Shown here one piece after another: positions 57,801 to 64,000 of a DNA stretch of 64,000 bases. Location: NCBI GenBank assembly GCA_009760855.2, contig WPIO01000037.1:1941501-2005500 (forward strand), given 5' to 3'. Made by a program: the position numbers and the translations under genes. The notes below the pieces were generated by a model that saw nothing but the letters and a program-made list of their open reading frames with translations, had not been told where the DNA came from and made no database searches. How positions within the stretch are numbered: the stretch's first letter is position 1; every line of letters begins with the position of its first letter. This DNA comes from Cristatella mucedo. Taxonomy: Eukaryota; Bryozoa; Phylactolaemata; Cristatellidae.

Positions 57801-60800
57801 ACGCTGGATACTTCGAAGGCTCTCCGGATTATCCTTGCCGTTGAAATAAGCTCACTGAAATAAACTCACTGAAATCTACCGAGGTAGGATCTAAACTATT
57901 GCAATCCAGTGCCAGTGGTGCCTAGACAAGATGATGGGCGCTCAAGAACGGCTTGATCAATGAGAACAAATACAACCACAACCGTGCTGATTCTCTGTAG
58001 ATCCAAAACCTTACTGTAAACTTTCTTAAATTAAATGATGATACAACCAACTTACTAATTATGGGCAAACCAAATGTGATTCAGAAATTGTAAAGGCTAA
58101 CGCTCAAAATCGGCTCTGCCGGCATATCTCCTGCTGAATCTGCACGAAATCAAGGTGTCCTGTTTCAAAGTGACCTTTTGTTGAATTACCACATCAGCTC
58201 CACAGTCAAGTCTGCCTACTTTCAACTACATAACATTGCTGAAATTCGGGCGTGTTTAGACAAGGATACGGCATCTAAGTTGGTCCATGCATTTGTGACA
58301 TCCCGTCTTGACCTGTGTAACTCACTGCTTGCTGGCCTACCGGCATGTGCAATCAGGTGATTACAGCTCGTGCAAAACTCTGCAGCTAGGCTTGTCTGTC
58401 GTGAGTATCACAGTTGCCACAGCACACCACTTCTCGCCGACATGCACTAGCTACCTTTTCAAGCAACGGATCGACTTCAAGGTTTTGTCGCTCACTTTCA
58501 GATCCCTTCATTCTTCGGCTCCAGCCTGCCTATCAGACCTGCTCCCCCACCAGGCTGAGCATCATACCACCTGCTTTTCGGAAACTAACTTTACCTATAC
58601 ATCTTACAGACCTCAAATCCTTTGGAGACCATGCATTTAGTTCGTGTGCTCCCAAAGCCTGAAACTCACTCCCGACCTGCGTCACGACATCCCCTGACTT
58701 GTCCACATTTAAAAAGAAACTAAAAACACATCTATTTATGACAGCATTTAGTGGGTCCCTGTGACTCATGTGCTTATGGGTGCTGACAGCATTTAGTGGG
58801 TCCGTGTGACTCACGTGTTTATGCCTGCTGACACTGTTGCATGCTGCCACTAACCATACCTGCATGCTGACCCTGTGCATGTCACCCCTAACCATGTTAT
58901 TCTTGTTGTGTATTGAACATGCTACCACTAACCATTCGATCGTGCTTCCTTTGCAGTAATTGTAAAGCGCTTAGAAAGAGATTGAGTTCTCTGAGGGCGT
59001 TCTATCAAGTCTATTATTATTACTATTATTACTGGAACCTACATGCTTGGTTTGAAGTCTTGATTGAAGAGTTTGAACTGGTCTGCCACTATAGTTTCCG
59101 GTGTCTATGATATGGGCAGTTGTAGAGAGACTCTGCTGGAAGCTGCTTAAGCTCTCTCGGTCTAGTGCTCTCTTAATGAGTGGCCAAACAGCAGCCTTTT
59201 TGAAGGATGTAGGGACACGACCTGATGCCAAGAAAAATGTTATTAGGGCCGGCCAAGTAACATAGTACTCTTAGCCACACACAGGGAATTGCTGTACTAT
59301 TAAACTCGACCCGAAACCATAATATTTTTAGCGGTTCACAAAATTCAGACCAAAATGCCCCCTCCTATGCAAGCCACCCTCCTATAATGCGCTTACAACG
59401 AGCCAAAAATGCATGAGAGTTTCTTAGTTGGACGATCTTATGGGTGATACTTCAGGCTTCTGACTTTTCGACTTGGGTTTTGGGAGTTGTTTCGTTGTAG
59501 CGTTTGTCATCATTTCACAAAAGACTATCGTAAGTGCCAAAGATTCTGCTCTAGGCTCAATGGAAAAAACGTCTTGACCATAGGCTACTAAGTCAGTTCT
59601 TCACCACCTGTCTAGGGTTTGAAACATCCTTTTCTGTACATGTTCACCATGAAGTACACATGGCTCAAACGGATGCCAGATGTAAGGGTGACTTGGGTTG
59701 GGGAAAATGGCCCAACTTTATTTTGATAATCAAGAACTCAAAGAATCATTTGAAACTATTCCCACATTTTTGGCTGGCCTTAAATTGGTAAAAATGATAC
59801 TGCTGAAAAGAATATTTGATTCGCAAGGATCATACCATTTAATTAATGTATTTCAACAAGTTACCACACATGTGCACTGTATCTGCATAATTTATGGATG
59901 CTTACCTTAATGGTAAGCAAAGGATTTTACTATTTCCCCAGTTCTCTTAAGGCACGACTGCTGTGAATCTGTATTAATAGGGCTGTTGAAAAATGCTACT
60001 ATGCCTATACAATTAGTCCTGGATAAAATCGATTAATTGTTATTTAAATCACAGAAATTCAGGCGAAAGTCCCCATGGCAGTAGGAGCTGCCATAGCTAC
60101 CGGTAGAAAGTATAGATACAAGCCAAAATTGTCACACTAGTTTATTTACAAAGTTCTCTGCGACCAATCTCGTACATACATTGCTGAATGCATAGGTAGC
60201 ATCCGGATCCGTATGCCCTCCGTTGTATGCATACTGTTTGAAGCTGTTGCTTGCACTCTATGCAAGTCCCAGACGGTAGAAGTCCTGCAATTCGGTTGCA
60301 ACGATGGTATATTTCCCCTGCTACGGCTTCCTTTCATTCTGCCTGGCACTGCTACTTCTGTGCTACTTGCTTTCTCAACTCCCTCCTTCGTTTGGGCATT
60401 ATTCTCAGCTTTGCAAATGTCGCATGAGAAGACTACCGATCGTGCACCCAAAAACCACTCGGGTTTTTGGAATAAGAGGCCTGAAGTAGATGCAAAAATC
60501 TGCAGCTAGCCTAGTCTATTTCGTAGGTCTCAATTGCCACATTACATCAAATGCCAGTCTGGTTTCGCCCTGGCTTAAGGTGCTCGCCTTTGACAACCGA
60601 AGTCGTGGGCTCGAGCCCTGCAGTGAATGTTAAGCCCCTGGATAGAGATTAAGTTCTCTTAGGGTACTATATAAATGAATTATTGTTTATTATATTTTTA
60701 AAGACCTGCACTGGTTCCACGTCAATAAGCATATCACATCAATTTGTGCTACAAACTTGAATGTTCCCTTTTCTCTTTCTCCAGCCTACCTAGCCCAACT

Positions 60801-62309
60801 ACTTTCAAATCAGGTCAGGCATCCTAACCTTAGCACTGTTTGGTAGTGCCTGTAGCCAACCTCCAATCCATTAGAGATCGTGCCTTTAGTTCTTATGCCC
60901 TCCTAGCCCATCGGGACATCCCGCTGACTTAGCTCTACAAAATATCCAGTGTGTTCCTTTCAGTATTTGCTCTGTCCAGGTGAATTGCCCTTAATGAACG
61001 TTCGAATTGTGCACGATATTATCACAAATCAGTTGATCGGGTCCCTTTCAACCATTTTTGAAAGTGCCTACAAAGTAATTTAACTCTGTGAGGGCGATCT
61101 ACAGTTTTTCACTGCTATTGCTGTATGGGTGTGCTGCTGTTGCAGTCAGTAAAATGAAGACTTGCTTGTTCATTCCTATCTCGAAGCAGATCTTTTCTGC
61201 TCCCTATCCCAATGCAGCAGCGACATGGACTTCGGTCGGTCTGCGTTTTCAGGCTCTTGCCAGGTGGCATTGCAGTGGCACTCAGCTCCAGTGCCTTTCT
61301 ATGTGACAAGCAGACGATTCTGTGATGGTAGTCTGCTGAGAAACCAGCCCGAGCTACCTTGTAGTATTGCCACTTGCTTTTAGTGTCTGCGTTCTTATGT
61401 TCCTTATTGCTGCCACGGTGCGTTGACTCCTGCAGTGAGCACGGAAGCAGCTCGGGTATAAGCTTCTCGGTGGCGGCGGCTCACTGCTGCTATTAACTTG
61501 TTCGAACCTCCTCCGGTCGGCTAGCATCCTTTAGCTCCACTGACCAGCACCGATGCCTCCCTGGCCACTAGTGAGCGAGGGCATGGGGGCGGGGCACCTA
61601 CCCGTCTCTGCAGCACGCGGTGCCGGTATTCGCTCTGTCCGCCAAAGCTCCGGCGTTCTAGCTTTGCTGCCTTGTAATGCGTGAGCCGAGGCAGCCGCAG
61701 CAGACAGCAGCCTCTGCCTCGTTTTGACAGCAGCCGCTGCCTCGTTTTGACAGCAGTGACAGCAGCAGCAGTGACAGCAGCCGCTGCCTCGTTTTGTCCC
61801 CCTCACGCCGATCGAGTCGCTGCTTTGTGACCTCACAAGTGCGTGCACTAGCGTGTGCCCCCCCCCCAGGACGAACGCTCCACGGCGGCGCCGCCACCTA
61901 GAGGCTGAAGAGTTGCACAGAGATGGGCCGATAGCTCGTACTCAATCGCCACCTAAAGGCCCTCCCACAGGACGGCTGGATCGTCGTCGTCGCCGCCACC
62001 GCAGTGGCGTCTTTCGCGCGATCGTTGCACGTGGTGTAGGCAGCGACAGACAGTTCGCTGCTCTGCATTTTTTCGCAGCGAGGCTTCGTCGCCGAGACCC
62101 TGGAGGGCGTCGACCGACCACAGCTTATCAAGCTCTGCTACGAGCACGTGGTCCCGAGGCCACAGCGCAAGCACAAGAACAACCGGCGCGGACGGGAGAT
62201 GGCGCGGAGGCAGCAGCAGCCGCTGAACAAAAGAGTCGCGCCGCCCAGCCAAGAGGAGGCAGCCGCAGCTGCGGCCGAGCCGGGTGTCATCCCTGCAAAG
62301 AAGCGGTGA
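54740..62309 (+). CDS. C2orf49: Ashwin homologue, two exons seen, 3' end uncertain
   Basis: Ashwin is a nuclear protein found with RTCB, DDX1, FAM98B and CGI-99 in the animal tRNA-splicing ligase complex, and affects embryonic patterning in Xenopus. Exon 1 is 54740-54850 (37 codons, MAAPMAWESATVRPLDLSEL...) with donor CAG|GTACGT, phase 0. Exon 2 starts at 62079 after TTCGCAG, phase 0. The joined protein shows the family order: an LSELLCPDTVS segment (human SELLLHPELLS), then LIKLCYEHVVPRPQR (residues 53-67; human LTDLYVQHAIPLPQR) and NNRRGREMARRQQQ (human NRWGKMMEKKREQ). Read straight to TGA at 62307 it gives 113 aa. A strong donor CG|GTGAGC at 62306 overlaps that stop. Since vertebrate Ashwin ends AKRKIxHVTWP and this frame ends PAKKR, a last short exon probably follows. 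The intron is 7.2 kb and full of LINEs. Confidence 0.8.
55149..55189. repeat. (CA)n/(CGCA)n microsatellite in Ashwin intron
   Basis: CACACACGCACGCACGCACG followed by (CA)n. Confidence 0.95.
55590..56346 (+). mobile_element. LINE family 1, 3' end, well preserved
   Basis: Encodes [67 protein letters not shown] and [20 protein letters not shown] with few breaks, then tail CCGCCTAGAAAGAGATTGAG, TTCTCTGAGAGCACTTTATC and (ATT)n. Confidence 0.9.
56440..57215 (-). mobile_element. LINE fragment, internally deleted
   Basis: The minus strand runs from the 3' region (match to SFGDRAF...NSLP wording near 56640-56720) through LHWFPIKQRIDFK-like sequence near 56820-56890, then jumps at about 56920 to the RT N-terminal region found also at 4.75-5.04 kb and 59.04-59.26 kb. 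Confidence 0.65.
57990..59031 (+). mobile_element. LINE family 1, longer 3' part
   Basis: Contains [78 protein letters not shown] and tail TGTAAAGCGCTTAGAAAGAG, ATTGAGTTCTCTGAGGGCG. A short repeated segment (GACAGCATTTAGTGGGTCC) is duplicated near 58740-58805. Confidence 0.88.
59035..59262 (-). mobile_element. LINE RT N-terminal fragment
   Basis: The minus strand reads ASGRVPTSFKKAAVWPLIKR, the conserved entry to a CR1/L2-type RT domain. It abuts the 3' tail of the plus-strand copy. Confidence 0.8.
60490..61120 (+). mobile_element. Old LINE family 1 copy split by a SINE B
   Basis: Broken translation keeps the order QNLQLA..., then (after the SINE) DLHWFHVNKHITS, SPAYLAQLLSNQVRHPNL and the tail GAAAGTGCCTACAAAGTAAT. 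Highly decayed. Confidence 0.6.
60561..60697 (+). mobile_element. SINE family B
   Basis: Head CTGGCTTAAGGTGCTCGCC, B box-like GGGCTCGAGCCC, then AAGCCCCTGGATAGAGATTA and AGTTCTCTTAGGGTACTATA, ending TAAATGAATTATTG. Same design as 36.74 kb. Confidence 0.75.
62079..62305 (+). CDS. C2orf49: Ashwin exon 2
   Basis: Encodes RGFVAETLEGVDRPQLIKLC then YEHVVPRPQRKHKNNRRG... to ...GVIPAKK plus two bases. If the GTGAGC donor at 62306 is not used, translation stops at 62309. Confidence 0.85.
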
Positions 62310-64000
62310 GCGAGCTCGGTTGCGTCGTCGGCTGATGCACAGCATTGTTGCCTGCACGGTTCGAGCGACCGCGGCTACAGCAGGCCTTTGAAGTCGGAGT
62401 CGTGCAAGCGAGAGCCACCTTTTACCAGACGGCAGAGCTGCCGTGCGTTGCCGAGGCACAGCTAGCGGCGCATGGCGGCCGGCGCGCGTCGCTGACCGGC
62501 CAGTATGCACTGACCGGTCATCTCCTGCGAGTAATTGTCAGGCCGTGCTCAGCAGCCAGCACTGACATTCTCCATCCTGATCTGTGCCAGCTGCTCGAGA
62601 GCGCTCCGCCCATCTCTCGAGCGCTCCGCCCATCTCGCGAGATCTCCTACTCGACCCAGGAGCGTCCCCCCACCCCGCCCAGTTGACATCGACTCGTGAG
62701 ACGTGGCCACCCTGCCCTACCTACCTACAGATCAACTTTTGGCCAGTTTGAGCATACGTGTTTATTAGTATTGACAAGTGGTGCTTGTTGCATTAAATTT
62801 AGTAATAACAGTAGTAATCAGATTTGTGCTTGTCGCCCTAGGGAAACTAGATCTCCTTCTAGGCACGGTAGGTACGCTGGAAAGGAAGCAGCACGTCATT
62901 GGTTCACTCTAGTGGTTACTCCCTCTTTGGGCGGTCATTTGACCAAGCAAGGTGTCACCGTTGGAAAGGGTTTTGGAGTGCCCATGCACGTTGTGGTAAA
63001 AAGGATTGTGCCAAGGAGGGGACCAAACTTTAATCGTTCCCAGGGTAGTGACAGTCAGGGGGAGCTGAAAGGGCATTCGGGTGGCCAGTTACCTACCCCC
63101 AGCATGCATCTTCCGGTTTTTTTTAGGGGCAGACCAGGGCTCTGGCTGACCGCCCGTCGGAACGACTAACCTCTTATGGGTAGAAAAGTGCAGAGCATGA
63201 GGGCGAACCTGCTGAACGAAAGTGCTGAGCACGAGGACGATGTAGCTCACTATGGCTATTGTGCAGGTTTGAGGTTTTGTCAACCGATGTTTCAGGGCTG
63301 GCATTCAAAGGAATGCAACGTGTAACCCAGTGCTGCACAGCCTATCTGTAGGCCTGCTTTGAGCATTATCGGTAGGCTTACTTTGAGCCATTGCAGGAGG
63401 AGCCACGTCTCCGCGATCGCCTGAGATGCATTTAGGTTGTCCTCCGGAGCTGGGGCCCTAGTCAGGCAACTCGTCACAGCCTGCGCTGCCAGACACCGGC
63501 TGCACACCATCGTGCGCTGCAAGATGGCAGTTCACCTGCTGATTTGACTTTTTATCCAGTGTGAATGTGAGCATGCATGCGTGTGCGCGGCTATCCCTTA
63601 GGGTGTGGCCTGCAGCCAATCAGTGTTTGGGGGCTCTGCAACGAGTTGTTTACTGGATGACACTGCATTTAATTGTCTGCTGTGGTGCTTGCCATCCTAC
63701 CGAACCTGTGTGTAGCATCCAGAGGACCCTGTGAGCGCAGCAATCGAAACTAGCTCGTCCGCTGCCAGACCAAACAGCGTGTAGCTAGGAGTCACGTGCA
63801 GGGTACTCTTCTGCTTCTCTTGGGCAGATCAATGCTGCAGTCTTCACGATTCCTTCGTTGCTATGACTACTAATAATAACAGACACCACGCTTGTCTCGC
63901 CCCCTCCTGCTATGCCCACCCACCATAGGCAGTGCCAGCCACACCCCGCCTATGCTGATCTGCTTCTGTAGTTCTGCCTCGGTTGTCGAAATCATATCTC
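62310..64000. other. Downstream of Ashwin exon 2, no exon recognised
   Basis: Searched by eye for a short terminal exon in phase 2 encoding a KIxHVTWP-like end and found none. No other gene, SINE or LINE is clear. Confidence 0.4.

Noticed and set aside
59698-59910. 70-codon ORF starting MGKMAQLYFDNQELKESFET
   Set aside because: Protein-like at first sight, but no family recognised, and it lies in the Ashwin intron among repeats with no splice consistency.
60146-60451. 101-codon minus-strand ORF with CDIC and CxxxR patterns
   Set aside because: Considered as a zinc-finger or transposase piece, but cysteine spacing fits no motif and no partner exons are seen.

Overview
The window is animal nuclear DNA. 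It holds four spliced genes, all on the + strand, in a landscape full of transposon fragments. I infer an invertebrate metazoan, probably marine, because the genes have animal intron-exon structure, the introns and intergenic DNA are crowded with CR1/L2-like LINE tails, tRNA-derived SINEs and simple repeats, and the encoded proteins are clear but diverged relatives of vertebrate ones. I cannot name the phylum from sequence alone.

Region by region. (1) 401-6229: alpha-methylacyl-CoA racemase (AMACR), six exons, 384 aa, with both catalytic residues and a C-terminal SKL peroxisomal signal. (2) 6.5-13.9 kb: intergenic, with a Tigger/pogo-like MITE, LINE fragments, and an odd 3 kb block (10.4-13.4 kb) made of a long inverted repeat plus internal tandem repeats. 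(3) 13963-30065: MORF4L1/MRG15, eleven exons, 328 aa, a chromo domain plus MRG domain chromatin protein. Its introns carry LINEs, a SINE nested in a LINE, a Tc1 transposase relic, two minisatellites and several hairpins. (4) 30-43 kb: gene-poor, mostly LINE relics (one split by a solo LTR), SINEs and a decayed repeat-associated ORF. (5) About 43-50.5 kb: a CpG-rich, GC-triplet-rich domain with one candidate gene (46104-48104, about 304 aa, unrecognised). (6) 50.6-54.7 kb: SINEs, a LINE, and a SINE split by a hAT-like MITE. (7) 54740-62309: Ashwin (C2orf49 family), two exons seen across a 7.2 kb LINE-filled intron; the last coding exon probably lies further downstream or was not found.

The genes are not an operon and do not share a pathway: AMACR works in peroxisomal/mitochondrial lipid metabolism, MRG15 reads H3K36 methylation in histone acetylase/deacetylase complexes, and Ashwin belongs to the tRNA-splicing ligase complex. 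The most striking gene-level observation is that three of about 18 inferred introns use GC-AG splice sites with strong GCAAGY donors, each fixed by reading-frame phase. No wholly new system was evident. The best candidates for undescribed biology are the GC-AG enrichment, the inverted-repeat element at 10.4-13.4 kb, the SINE/LINE tail sharing, and the unrecognised gene in the CpG-rich domain. All exon structures were inferred by eye from frame, splice sites and remembered family sequence.
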